Assembly (NCBI GenBank): GCA_030512335.1
Contig: JAULSU010000004.1
Span: 1,488,001-1,552,000 of the forward strand
DNA from: Immersiella caudata
Taxonomy: Eukaryota; Ascomycota; Sordariomycetes; Sordariales; Lasiosphaeriaceae
Direction of reading: 5' to 3'
DNA length: 64,000 bases
Below, one piece after another: positions 45,153 through 56,330 of this stretch. A program made the translations under genes and the position numbers. Position 1 is the first letter of the stretch. The number at the start of each line of letters is the position of its first letter. The notes below the pieces were generated by a model. The model saw nothing but the letters and a program-made list of their open reading frames with translations, made no database searches and was not told where the DNA came from.

Positions 45153-46211
45153 TCAGGCATCTGCCACCTTCTCGTCAAGTGTTGTGGCGAATTCCCGCCA
45201 TGTGCGCACCGCGATCCTCTTGAGATGTGCATCGCCATCTGTTCGTGGTTTCCTGGGCAGTTTCGAATTGGGAGGTACCCTCATATGGAGCTTGGTTGGG
45301 TATCTCGCTGAACAGCCAGGCATCACTAGCGTGATGTTTGGAGCATCGTCCGTTCTATCCATGTGGATTGGCGGTGGAGGCGGCTGCTGCTTATCCTCCA
45401 AACCCTTTTTGTCCCACTTCTCACTGTCCGCAGCCTGGTCGCCACCAGCACTGCTGCCAGAGTTGGTCGGCGAGTGGATGCACGGCTGCTTTTCCGACTG
45501 CTCGATATGGGGCTCTTCCTCCGGAATCTTGTACTTCAAGTCGACCCAGGCTTCCGATTTCTCGCCAAACAGCATTGTCCTGTCAGCCCCGAGATTCCCT
45601 TTTTCGTCTTCGCCCGTTTTCATAATGCCGTCGGCGTCCCCGGCCGCAGGCGCCAACTCTTCAGCCTTTCCGTCCAAGTCGACAGAGCTAACCGACTCGC
45701 GACGGGACACGCACCCCGACTTCGGAAGAGAAATGATCACGAACTCGCCTCCATCTTCCGAGCTGACCGGCTCACTAGGTGTGTCCACATAATCGTTGAC
45801 CGAGCCATTGCTCTTACCGCCGTTTTGCGCCGCATCTCCAAAATTGTTGAAATCCGTTTCCTTAGGCCAGCCGCTCGCTTCATTGTTCCGTGTCGACAGT
45901 AAACTTCCGACGTCGCAGAGGAGCCTACACATTCTCACCCACTCAGCCCGTATACGCATATCTCGGCGTACCGCTCGCGGCCGGAGGTTGAACTCTCGTA
46001 TCAGCCCGCAGCAGAGGTACTCGAGGGCTTCGGCGTCGAAGGTTGTCGGAGGGTCTCCCCAGCGGGCTTGGAGGTTCTCGAGGGTGTCGAAGGGCTTGGG
46101 TCGCCCGCTGCGGCAAGATCGTCTCATGGTGAATAGTTTGTCTTTGGTGGTCTCTGGGAATGTGGTATCAGTGGGAAGGAGGTCGTCGTTGATGATGTAG
46201 TGGATCTTCAT
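45153..46211 (-). CDS. Hypothetical protein, 352 aa
   Basis: Single-exon frame from ATG (MKIHYIINDD) to TGA. Residues 1-110 look globular, with LENLQARWGDPP and EALEYLCCGLIREFNLRPRAVRRDMRIR; the rest to about 290 is acidic, Ser/Gly-rich and probably disordered, followed by a basic C-terminal segment (KLPRKPRTDGDAHLKR). A proline run of five lies near 275. No named domain is recognised. The intact length and ordered N-terminus favour a real, probably lineage-specific gene. Confidence 0.6.
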   Translation of the reverse strand: MKIHYIINDDLLPTDTTFPETTKDKLFTMRRSCRSGRPKPFDTLENLQARWGDPPTTFDAEALEYLCCGLIREFNLRPRAVRRDMRIRAEWVRMCRLLCDVGSLLSTRNNEASGWPKETDFNNFGDAAQNGGKSNGSVNDYVDTPSEPVSSEDGGEFVIISLPKSGCVSRRESVSSVDLDGKAEELAPAAGDADGIMKTGEDEKGNLGADRTMLFGEKSEAWVDLKYKIPEEEPHIEQSEKQPCIHSPTNSGSSAGGDQAADSEKWDKKGLEDKQQPPPPPIHMDRTDDAPNITLVMPGCSARYPTKLHMRVPPNSKLPRKPRTDGDAHLKRIAVRTWREFATTLDEKVADA

Positions 46212-48365
46212 CCGCCTCAGGGATGACTTTATATCTATGGGGCAGCCAATGTGGCAGAGAGGTCTAGATGGCTACATTGTTTCCATTGCCGTCGCCAAGA
46301 GTCTCTTCTTCTCTTTACCACGACACTAGAGTCTGAGTATCAGACAAGAGGCTATCACGAATGGTTTGTTTACACCATGTCATTCCTTTGAGTTCGCGCA
46401 CGAACCAACCCCTTTTCACATCAATGTTCACACCACCAGTTGCGTCTTGTGTCTAATGGCGAGGCCAGCTCCTTTGACAGACAATGCCCTTCACGCTACG
46501 ACCGATCCGCCCCGGAGAACACATAATCACTTCCTGTCTCTCAACCTCGTGCGAGAGGTTGACACAGCGCAGGCCACTTCCACAGCTAGACACTCTCGGG
46601 CATCTAGCTCAAAACGCTCAAAAAGGGGTTTGTCAACAATGCCCCCATCCCGTTACGAACCCGCCGTTTTCACGAGTCATCCCATCTAAGAAACAACAAG
46701 CGCCCATGCTACACAACCCCTATCAAAGAAGTCCCGCCTTCCACGTCACCAACTCCAAACAACGAAGGCGGAGCGCAGCCCAGCGTCGCACGAAAACACA
46801 GCCCGGCTCGCTGTGCCGCCCCCGCATGTGCCTGGGCGTGCCCCTGAACGGTTTAGTGCGGTTGACCCTGCTTTGCCTCCTTCCAAATCCTTCTCGTGTT
46901 TTGGCGAGGATGCCAATGGGAATGGTGATATTAACAGTTAGCAAGTTAAGGTAATGCAAAGTAGGGCGGTTTGGGGTGCATTTTGTTACGGAACAGATCA
47001 TTGTCATTGTCACATACATTCATCTAAGGTTTGGCGTGAATGGGCTGCCCGTCTGATGCTACTTTTCTCAAACATCACTCAGGGTTCTCTCTGAGTTATT
47101 TGATCAGCATTGGTGGCGCAAGAAGGTTATTGCCTGGCTGTATAACTACTCCTTGGCATGTCGTTGCTGTTCGGCCTCCTTTTCTCTAAGCCCCCTCCCC
47201 CCCCCCCTCCCCCCCTTCTTGATCTTGATGCTCTTGTACTCGGCCGACGACATGATTCGGAACTGAGAGGAAGTTCTCGGCGGCAGCCATTTCCCAAAGT
47301 CTGGACTTTGGGTGATGGAGGCAATCAATCGCGAGGGCTACTGCCTTCAATGTCCTGTCCGAGTGCGCCATTGTCAAAAACACCTTCAGCGTGGGCGTAT
47401 CGCGGAGCCTGGTCTGGAAGGCCTCAGCGCTCTCTTCCTTTCATTGTCTGGATGAGGGTGAGCTCAACTTTGATGGGCTTCTTCTCCGAATGCGACTTGT
47501 TCGGCTTCGTGATAATAAACATCTGGCACTCATGTCCGAACACCAGTGCCGAAATGTCCCGCCTGTGTGCAGTGAAGGCGTCATTGACATCAAAAGGGAG
47601 ACGGCGAGAGACGCCTAAGAACGGGCGAGCCTTTAAAATCAGGCCGGCGAAGTGGAAACGGCGCGGAAGCTACGCAACCTTATCGCCCCGACCTCCTCCA
47701 TGAATTTGGGATCAGCCGTTGCCGATACGCCAGTGTCAAAGCCGCGCTCGGTGATGTTAAGAAAGCAGCAGCCTCGTCCCCGATCATGATGATCTGCCTT
47801 GCAAAGCACGAGAAGGGAACTGAAGTTTGGAAGAAATAATCGAGAGATCAAGTTGAGAAAATTGGGTGGTGATATTGGAGATGACGAAGAAGTTGTACAG
47901 TAAGGGTCATCAAGGCCAAAAGAAACACCTCGACGCGCAGCGAGGATGATACCAGGCCTTTGCATCCCGAAGGCGGTGGACTGACAGACAACACGACCAG
48001 GCTAGTCACCATCACCATCACCACACACACAGCGAAATCACACAGCAATCACACAGCATGACACGCAAAACGTAACAGAAGAAAACTCTTTAAGCCATCC
48101 GCGCTCCCATCCTCCCATCCAGCAACCGTGAGGTAAGTATCCTACAGAGAATAAACCTGCGTCCTGTGCCTCTCCCGAGACAAACACCACCCACCCAGCA
48201 GCTGACAGCAGACTGCCGTGTAACCATCTGTTTTTCATAACCCGGCACAAACGATATTAAAAAGAGTAAACGAGAGGCAGCGCTAAAAGACTAATATATC
48301 CACATGTCTGTAAAGATGGCTCATGATGACTATTCAGTACAGCAATATCCATGCCATGCATCTCC
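46212..48365. other. 2.2 kb without a resolved gene
   Basis: A C-rich tract interrupted by T lies at 47190-47217. Minus-strand frames between 47127 and 47965 (around FLTMAHSDRTLKAVALA and KPNKSHSEKKPIKVELTL) look partly protein-like but do not join into one frame; they may be gene remains. Nothing firm can be called. Confidence 0.4.
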
Positions 48366-50075
48366 TTAAAGCAGAAGAACACCGGCACCCGCACCCATCG
48401 CTACCACAGCGTAGAGGCCAATGGCAAGGTCGCCGAGCGTGAAGAGACTCCTCGACGAGCCCGCCGAGTTCTTCTTGTCGCCACCGCTGCTGCCGGAGGA
48501 GCCACTGCCACCGTTGCCGGAAGCCGCCGTGGCCGTGGCAGCGATGGCGTTGACTGAGCTGGCGCTAGACAGGGCCCCCTTGCAGTTGTCCGCAACAGAG
48601 CTCCTGACAATAGTAGCCTTGCCCTTGAAGTCGCAAGCATCCTTGGCACTGTTCTGGTTCTTGTAGTAGGCATCAAGAACGTAGCCGAGCTTCTGCTTAG
48701 CGTTACACATCGAGTACGCGCCGTAAACACCCGTCTCGGGGCTGGGCAAGATACCAGCGCACGCCTTCTTGTCGTTTCCGCAGATGAATCCGAAAATCTC
48801 ACTAAACTCGCGCGGGGTAAGGTCGTCAACGGGCGCGCAGGTAAGAGACTTGTACATGCACTCGCAGGTCTCCTTGCTGGGGGTGGGTGGGAGGGAATCG
48901 CCCTTGACCTGCCAGTTCCTGGCGATCGCAGGGCAGGCAGCAGGAGTGTTGCTCGGGGTGTAGGCGTCCATGGCGGTGGAAGAGGGGTTGATCTTAGCCA
49001 TGGCGGTGGCAAGAGGGGCAAAGTCCTTCTGGGTGACCGCAGCGTTGTTCTGGACCTTGACGATACCTGCGACGGTTAGATAAAGGTCGAGTTACACAAA
49101 AATGGATTGGCTTACCATAGTCATTTTCCTCCTGGAAGTACATGTAGACGATACCTCCAGAGAACACACCGGTCATCTGGTCAGAGTAAAGAGCAGTGGT
49201 TTCCTCCCAAATACGGGCAGCTGCGCCATCGGGCACGTTGCAACCGTACTCGGCAAGGAAGACGGGCACCGAGTAGTTGGAGAAGAAATCAACCTGAGTC
49301 TTGTAACCAGACCTCTCGAAGCTGCTCTTGCCGCACCACGAGTAGATGTTGTAGCCCCAGTAGTCGATGGCGTCCTCCTGAGGACCGCAGTTGAAGTACG
49401 CGGCGATCTCGTTGCGGATGTCAGCATCGTCGTTGGAGGCATAGCCCACGCCCATCCAGCGGTTGTGATTCTTCTTGATGTGCGCCTTGGTGTCGCGGAC
49501 GGCAGCCTTGACAAAAGCCGAGGCGTTGGTGTTCTTGATCTCGTTGGTGACTTCGTTGCCAGCAAAGAAGCCAATCACGTTGCTGTACTTGGCCAGCTCG
49601 TCAACGACTGACGTGTAGCGTTCAAGCAAGTCAATGTCCCAGTGGGGGTCGTCGCGGTTGATCGAGAGCTTGGGCTCGCTGAGGTCGCTAATGACGTAGA
49701 TTCCGGCATCGTCCAGCAGCTTCATGCACACGGTGTGATCCGCCGTCGGGTCAATAGCGTACGTGCGGATGGTGTTGGTCCGAAGCTGCTTGAGAAGGGG
49801 AACGTCACGTCTGCACGCGGCCTCGTCGGCAAGAGGATCGAGGTACTTGGTGGAGCCGGTCGTAGCGCCACCAGCGGCGCTGTCCTGCTGATACGCGATA
49901 CCGTTCATGTAGAACTGGGTACCGTTCTCGTAGAAGAACTTGGTGCCCTGCGTCTGTTAGCTTGAACCCAACGCGTAGCTTCGCCCGCTCGCACCTTCAT
50001 GATAATCGGCGGGAGGGCGGCCGATGCCTGCCCCAACAAGAGGGACGAGGCAATTGCTGCCTGCGTGAAGCGCAT
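48366..50075 (-). CDS. GPI-anchored 1,3-beta-glucanosyltransferase, GH72+ (Gel/Gas family)
   Basis: Cell-wall enzyme that cuts and re-joins beta-1,3-glucan chains. Exons on minus: 49995-50075, 49116-49947 and 48366-49066; introns 47 and 49 bp; 537 aa. Signal peptide about residues 1-19. GH72 domain with acid/base Glu159 in FFAGNEVTN and nucleophile Glu260 in FLAEYGCN. The Cys-rich X8/CBM43 module follows (KETCECMYKSLTC, then FICGNDKKACAGI, SMCNAKQKLGYVLDAYY), so it is the GH72+ subtype. A Ser/Gly-rich linker and a hydrophobic tail (GLYAVVAMGAGAGVLLL) signal GPI anchoring. Expression is expected during hyphal growth. Confidence 0.95.
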
Positions 50076-52852
50076 TTTGGCGGTTCCTCAATCAATCGCG
50101 ATGTATTGTCGGCGCAAGTGGGGATTCTGTCGCGAGTCGCTTCGTGCTGCACGCGGTCGGATCGGATTGACTTCAGCGGCGTCGATTAGATTACACTGAA
50201 AACCGTTTTTTTCTTTCCGTGGCTGACAATACGAGGGAAAGGCTGCTGGCTGAAACTGAAACGGGGTGATAAACGAGAAGACGCAAATAAAAAAGACGAT
50301 AGTCTGATGTTTCAACGAGTGTAAGAAGTAGTGGAGGCTTGGTCTGGCACAAAAAAGAAATGCCAAAAACGAAGCTTCCTCCTGCCAGGCGATTACAACG
50401 AGGGCAGAGAGTCTGGAAGGTCTGGGAAAAAAAAAGAGTGTTTGCGAGCAAGATATTGGGACGACGCAAAAGAAGGAAAGGGCGAAGGTGCCAAGCCCCT
50501 GACCAGGTTCGTCGCGTCCCACACTCCTCCACGCCTCTCTGACAAGGGGTAGGTGGAGCCCTTCCACCTCTGGGTGCCAAGGGGCTGGCCCCCATTGGCC
50601 AAGCGCCAGCGTCAGTGGTCAGGAACAGCCCGACATCGACGGTGGCGCAGCTGCGGTGGTGCATCGCGTTCCTCCAATCCGCTTGGGGAAGGCTCTGCAC
50701 GCTTTCGTTCCATCGTCATCTCGCCTGCGGGGACGAACCAAGATGCACTGTTTCTTGCTTGGGCCTTAACCAAATGACCGCAATCTGGGCGTATCACCTG
50801 TTAACCACTCATCCCCGTGGGCTGCTACATTTGCCGCGAGCACTGTCCCAGCGCACCGGGTGGCATTTACGAGATAGGGGCAATCTCCGCGAAGGACGCC
50901 AACTGCATTGGGGCAGAACTATTTTTCGGCCCATTCAGTTTTTGCCGATTACCAGCAGATGCGGTGCAACCACCAATGAACTCCTTTTGGCGCTCTGTTG
51001 GCCGCAGCTCTGTAGACGAGGCAGGCAGGATGCAAACAAGTGCGAATGCGGTGCTGTTCCATGCCCTGATCGTGGGCCAACGGTCGAGAGGGAACCCACT
51101 CTGCATGTTTCAAGCTTTCGGATCGACAGCCAAGTCGTCTTGAGCTCAATGGGCCATGTGGTGGTGGCCGGTGCGTCCCTGGATTCTGGGCAAATGCTTG
51201 ACACATCCGCGCATCGAAACGGTTTGGCAGGAAAGCCGGCGTCTCGGCAGATGGCGAACCCGTTTTTAAACGACGCGCCTGTCAAAGCAGAACTGCTCGC
51301 AGTTTTGCGACGGTGCATGCTGTCGCTTCTTGACAGCGGACAGCGGCGCATGCTGACAGCAACGGCGCCGCGCGGATGTCAACATCAACCCTAACGTGAC
51401 CAGCTACATAGCTCCCGAGCGCAATCGCCGTGCCCATCAAAGCACCATGCCAACTTGCAACAGATCTGCCCATTTCGAGCGGCCATCCGCAGACCCTGAA
51501 CTTTCAAGCCAAGATCACCCCCGATGACGTTCGGATGCCGCTGCCGTGCCTTGATCGCAAGCCCCGCGCGGTGCGGGAGCGGAAGCTCGATCCTTGTTAC
51601 CGCCCCACGACACAGCAAGCCAGCCCGCTCTTGTGGGAGTCGATCGGCGATACTTCATCCCTGAGTCCAAGGCCGTTTGTCAACAACAGCATCTGAAGAG
51701 TTCATTTGTCTTGGACCGCGTGGCATGTTGTGTTCCCGTATCTCGCAGGACGGCAACCGGATACAAGGGCTCCGAGTTGTGTGCCTCCTGAGTTATCCCC
51801 GGGCTCCTCCACCGACTCCACCAGCTTTTTGACGTCACACGCAAGCTTCCGCTTTTGCCGTGATCCTGAACCTGGCGAGCGTGGATTGTGAGCGGCCGGT
51901 CCGGATGATAGCAATCGGCAAAGGCGAGGGATACGACAGTCATCGGCATAAGGCGGTGGAGTTTTCACGTTGATCAGGCCTGCATATCCGGTTCGATCGG
52001 AGAGCTGCTCAGCGAAGCTCGCGGCCACGACGGAGAAGGTGGGATGGGCAACACCCAACTGCCACAACATGTTCACAAGGTCTTGACAACACCAGCGATC
52101 ACAGTTCTCATGTTTGGTACAGGAAAGCTGGAAAGTTTTCCAGAATCCTCTACCACATTCCCAAAAGTCATCTACATATTACGCTTCCTGGATTTCTATC
52201 CAACTGTCCAAATTCCTCAAACACCCGTCCCATGATCCTCCCGCCAGCAGACACCCTCCTCTGTTCCCTGCAATTCCCAGGCGGCATTCAATCTTCTGAC
52301 CTCTTGGGCTTGTCCCCTCAGTTTTTTGTCCAGCGGTTTGCCTCGCTTGGTGTCTTGCCCTGACAGGTCAGTCACATCAAGCACAAGACGAAGCGAACAC
52401 ATCCATTGTACAAGTACACCGCGCCTCTGCTTTTCCCTTCCCGTCGATTACGACGCAATAGATATTAGGATGGAGCTTGCTCTCGTGAATAGAGGCGACA
52501 CCCGCTCAGGAGCAGCCTCGGTCGTCTCAGCCAGGGTTGTATGTGCGGAATGACAACGCGCTTGCGTCTCAATTCCAGACACCCCATCTCTGGGACCACT
52601 TGGCGGACCATGAATGTCCGACGATACATCCAGCGACATGACCCGCAGACAGTATCGGGATGGCGCTTGCCCGTTCCCATAGCTGGCCTTTGCATTGGGA
52701 GGAGGCTCAAGCCAGTCTTCAATGTTCGCTGCCCGTCCGGCCTCACATTGGCGGTCGTCGCGCTCTTTACCGAGTCGTTCGAGCCGCTCGGGGTGATTTG
52801 CGGGCTAGAGAAGCGCGATCGAGTCGCTCGTGTGTTCGAGGAAGAAAAGGAA
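50076..52852. other. 2.8 kb without a supportable gene
   Basis: Upstream of the GH72 gene, with a likely long pyrimidine-rich leader just above 50076 on the minus strand. The largest frame (50615-51394) has no domain and no protein-like composition. Confidence 0.45.
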
Positions 52853-53985
52853 TTGTCGTAGCCCACAACAGTGAGTTGACCTGATACTCGTTTATATCCG
52901 ACCAAACTTGCACCCGGATGATCTGGTCGCTCACTAGTCCGGCTTGCACCGTGGCGAAACCGTCCTGGCTGCGGTAACGGCACCGCTGGGAATGTTTTCG
53001 GCAAACGTGGACCCAGCTGTGCTGTGGGACTTGGCGGGTGCACAGCTTGTTGCGGCCACGATCCTCAACAGTGAGACTCTGTCGTCATCGGACCGCCACC
53101 CACAGGCATGGGAGCCGAAGCCCGCGTTGCCGGCACGGTATCCCATGGAGGGGAGTTGGGGAGCCGCCAGCAAAGGCAATGAAGAGTTGCTGTCGTAGCT
53201 CACAACAGTGAGTCTATGGGGACTCTCGCTGCCGGCCGGCCACATCGACAGGAGCGCATGCCCGTGATGTCAAGACGGCTGGTGGGTGTGTGATTGGCTG
53301 GGAGTTGGTGAGCCACGAACGGAGACAAGAGGAGTTGTCGTAGCCCACAAACAGTGAGTCTGTGGGTTGTTGAGGCGCCTGCCAGCAGGACAACTCTCCG
53401 CCGGAAGTTGGTGAGCGACGGGAGTGCTCTGGTGACGCTACGGACTGTCATGTGAAGGTATATTTTGGCAGGCGGTCATCTCAGGGTTCCAAGTGTCGCC
53501 CATGGGATCGAAGCCAAAATGAGACCGAGACCTCTTTGCGAATCTGATGAGAAGTCAGCCGCCATTCCAAAGAAGCAATAAGATGTCATATGGGAAGACC
53601 AAAATTCTCAGACATCAGAAGCAGTAAGCAACATGAGAGAGTTGCGACCGAATGTGTGAGTTGTGTGGATGAAAAGCCAACGAGTCCTGACCGAAGTGAG
53701 TGGATCAACAAGCTCACCATTCGGGACCGACCAAGGACGAAGGGAGTTGGTTGAGCTCGCAACAATGGGAAATGGGCTTCCGAGGGAGACTATGAGATTG
53801 TCGTAGCCCACAACAGTGTTTGTTTGGCCGGGTTGAATCTGCCCTAGGTCGACTGCTAGTTGGCGGTGGCAGTCTGTGGCTGATTCGAGTACGAGTTGCC
53901 ACACCACCGCCGCGTCGTGTGCTGTGGGTGACCGTAGGCAATCGAAGGGGACAGGCGCTCAATTGTCGTAGCCCACAACAGTGAG
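52853..53985. repeat. Five dispersed copies of a dyad-containing motif
   Basis: Core GTCGTAGCCCACAAC recurs at 52853-52875, 53190-53212 (two changes), 53335-53358 (one extra A), 53798-53818 and 53963-53985, mostly followed by AGTGAG. The core contains GTTGT and ACAAC arms around eight bases. All copies share orientation. Some are preceded at 30-60 nt by GAGTTGGTGAGC-like sequence. No frame runs through them. Function unknown. Confidence 0.75.
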
Positions 53986-54185
53986 GTCTTGTGACTTGGA
54001 TCCTGAACCGCGGGTGATGTCGTAGCAACACAGCCTGGATTTGAGGCCAGGCCAGCAGTTGGGCTGAGTGTGTCCAGCGGGATGATGTGAGTGTCGCTCG
54101 ACACCCGGGATCTGTTTGAGTCAAAGTCAGCAACCGAACTGATGAAGGTGAAATGACAGAAGACTGGACGATTCATTGAAAGCCG

Positions 54186-54215
54186 CTTAGAGTACGCGCG
54201 CTACGCGTACCTAAG
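54186..54215. other. Perfect-stem hairpin inside the last host intron
   Basis: Arms GTACGC and GCGTAC with outer CTTA/TAAG pairs, separated by six to seven bases. It sits in intron 54112-54328, which lacks clear C and D boxes, so it may belong to a different small RNA or be a splicing structure. Confidence 0.45.
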
Positions 54216-54469
54216 ATTGGATTCCACACAAAGTTCAATTAAAGCGAACTCTTCGGAAGGTTGTTTGGCCGTGTTGATCGTCACCCAGGCTTGGGGTTGT
54301 GCTTGCGAAGGAAAAGAAGGCGACTTGCCTTGATGAGAGATCCGGGGGTTGAGATTGAACTGTGGCTCGTCGGCGGTTGCAAAGTCTGAGAGAGCTGTTG
54401 ATCGGCGACTCGGACGAGAGGCGAAGATGACACGTGAAAACGAAGGAGCCGGTCATAAGACCGTTCGAA

Positions 54470-54566
54470 GACGATCAGATACCGTCGATTTTAGGATATG
54501 GGTCATCATGAGATCCAACTGAATGGAAATTGATCAAGACAAGATCCAGTATTTCATCATCCCGAA
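54470..54566 (-). ncRNA. Box C/D snoRNA with 18S rRNA guide
   Basis: Box C ATGATGA at 54554-54560, C' ATGATGA at 54503-54509, box D CTGA at 54475-54478. The bases just before box D (CGACGGTAT) are the exact antisense of the universal 18S segment ATACCGTCG; the match extends through box D into the flank, so the plus strand reads AGACGATCAGATACCGTCG as in 18S. This supports a methylation guide for that 18S region, comparable to the yeast snR79 target area (that equivalence is inferred). It lies in host intron 54395-54603 after a GC donor. Confidence 0.85.
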
Positions 54567-54747
54567 AGAGTGAATGGCAATGGTGTTGGTAGCGATGACT
54601 TGCCTTGTTGCAAAACCGGACGAGAGCCAAAGACTCAATGAGACGGTTGCATGTGTCATTTGGGGATCGACTTGAGTCGCCCGCCTGAAGATGAGAGTCA
54701 GCCAGTGATCATGAAGGAGAGCGAACGTGAAAGCGAATGAAGGAGGA

Positions 54748-54833
54748 GCCGATCAGGGGAACGGAATTGTCATCATGGATCCAAAGAGATTGGAACACGT
54801 CGGAACATGACTTCGTTTGTTCATCATCGAGGC
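54748..54833 (-). ncRNA. Box C/D snoRNA candidate
   Basis: Box C ATGATGA at 54821-54827, C' ATGATGA at 54770-54776, box D CTGA at 54753-54756, with a 12-13 nt guide space before D. Flanks GCC and GGC can form a short terminal stem. In host intron 54685-54881 (GC donor). Target not identified. Confidence 0.75.
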
Positions 54834-54965
54834 GTGGTGGAATAAACGTGAAGACTGTGTTGTGGGGATGTGGTGGCTTGCCTCGTTCTTCTGCCAGAGC
54901 AGGGTGTTCGTTAGCTGGTGGGCTGGGAATGAAAAAAAAAAAACAAAGCTGAACAAACAAGAAAA

Positions 54966-55076
54966 GCCAATCAGACATGTGGTGGAGGAACATATGCGTC
55001 ATCCTCAGCCATCTCCGTGACGAAGATGTCGGATTGGAAGTTTGAGATTTGTATGTTTGGTGATCATCATGCTGGC
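54966..55076 (-). ncRNA. Box C/D snoRNA candidate
   Basis: Box C ATGATGA at 55064-55070, box D CTGA at 54971-54974, an internal D' CTGA and a C'-like GATGAC between them. GCCA before box C pairs with TGGC after box D. In host intron 54891-55133. Target not identified. Confidence 0.78.
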
Positions 55077-55267
55077 GTTGCTCGCGGAATCTCGGTCGCG
55101 AAATCAAAAACGAGAGAAAGCAAAACTGTGTACCTGCATGGGAACTCGAGACGAGTCTCAACGTCGATGACGAGCTTGCGACGACTGGGGGAGCGTTCAG
55201 GGTCTGAAGACTGAGAATTAGCCATTTGGTCAAACCGAGCAAGTGACAGCGGATTGAAATGAGATGA

Positions 55268-55358
55268 AGCCAGTCAGAGGAGGTCAAAGTGTTTGTCATC
55301 ATGCCAGTGTATATGCAGTACATGTAAGATGAAGCGATACAACGCTTATCATCCGCTG
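55268..55358 (-). ncRNA. Box C/D snoRNA candidate (degenerate box C)
   Basis: Box C-like ATGATAA at 55346-55352, C' ATGATGA at 55296-55302, box D CTGA at 55274-55277, guide space of 18 nt. Only a three-base terminal stem is visible. In host intron 55211-55405 (GC donor). Confidence 0.5.
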
Positions 55359-55757
55359 ATCGGGGAAGGGGTGTGCAATTGTGAACCAAACGGGAAGAGA
55401 CTTGCCTGAGTGATTGAGAAACCGAGTCGGCGAACTCGATCTTGCGATGTCCGGGGAGGTGCCCAGCCGAGGCCAAACATCCTCCCCGAGCCCGAAGCCC
55501 AGTCTGGAGAAAGCAGTGTTAGAAACCTCATCGAGAAGGAAAATTAGCTGAGCCAAGTGAAGTCATCAGGCCTCAGAGCGATGAAACCAAGTTGTCTCAT
55601 CATCCCCCATTGATGGCAGTCGTCTGTGGGAAAGGGGTCGACTTGCCTGAAGAGGATGCGTCCAATTGGGGCTCGAAGACGTCGAGAATGTCGGACCTGC
55701 CGAGGATGTTATTTGAAGGCCTCAACCTCAATTGACAAAGTCATAGAAGCGAAGAAA

Positions 55758-55877
55758 GCAAAGTCAGAAAGAGGGGTGTGTCCACCCGTTCGCGAGAAAA
55801 GAAATGGGCTTCGACGTCCCCCAGAACCAGCCAGAGCCCCCAGAATCCACTTGTGTGCATCATGTGTGTTGCTTGCC
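55758..55877 (-). ncRNA. Weak box C/D snoRNA candidate
   Basis: Box C-like ATGATGC at 55857-55863 and CTGA at 55764-55767; GCAAG and CTTTGC can close it, but seven bases separate the stem from box C. Placed in host intron 55697-55921 (GC donor). Called mainly because its neighbours follow the same plan. Confidence 0.35.
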
Positions 55878-56057
55878 ATGGAAAAGGCAATGTGTTGAGG
55901 TGACGAGCGAAAAGTACTTGCCTGTGTTGAGATGGAAGAACTGAGGAGTTTGACTTCATGGAGGATCGATCGAATCTCGGGATCTGTTGCTCAAGGCTGG
56001 TCAGCATGCTGTGGAATCGCCGGATTCAAATGAATGCGAGAAGCGTGGGAGGTAGGT

Positions 56058-56173
56058 ATGCATCAGATCTGTTTGGTAATTCTGGAGAATGTGAGCTTTT
56101 CATGAACGAGGCTGACGCAAGCGCCAAAGCCTCTCAAATTGCAAGTCTTTGCTCTTCAAGTTCATCACTGCAT
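56058..56173 (-). ncRNA. Box C/D snoRNA
   Basis: Box C GTGATGA at 56162-56168, box D CTGA at 56063-56066, closed by ATGCA/TGCAT directly next to both boxes. Length about 116 nt. In host intron 55984-56234, whose donor is GTAAGC and whose 3' part has CTGAC before CAG. Target not identified. Confidence 0.82.
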
Positions 56174-56330
56174 TCAGCCTTGCTGTAGCAAGGCAGAGGA
56201 GGGCAGTGAAGTGAAATGAGAGGTGTGTGCTTACCATCTAAAGATGGAAATGAAATGATAAATGAAATAGACCCTGGGAGCCGGTCAGTCTCAATTCCTC
56301 CAAACGGCTCGAAAATGAAGATGAAATGAA

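Noticed and set aside
50615..51394. 259-aa plus-strand frame
   Set aside because: No recognisable motif and improbable composition; lies in the GH72 upstream region.
54680..54720. ATGATC...CTGA pair taken as another snoRNA
   Set aside because: Too short; the CTGAC is better explained as the branch point of intron 54685-54881.
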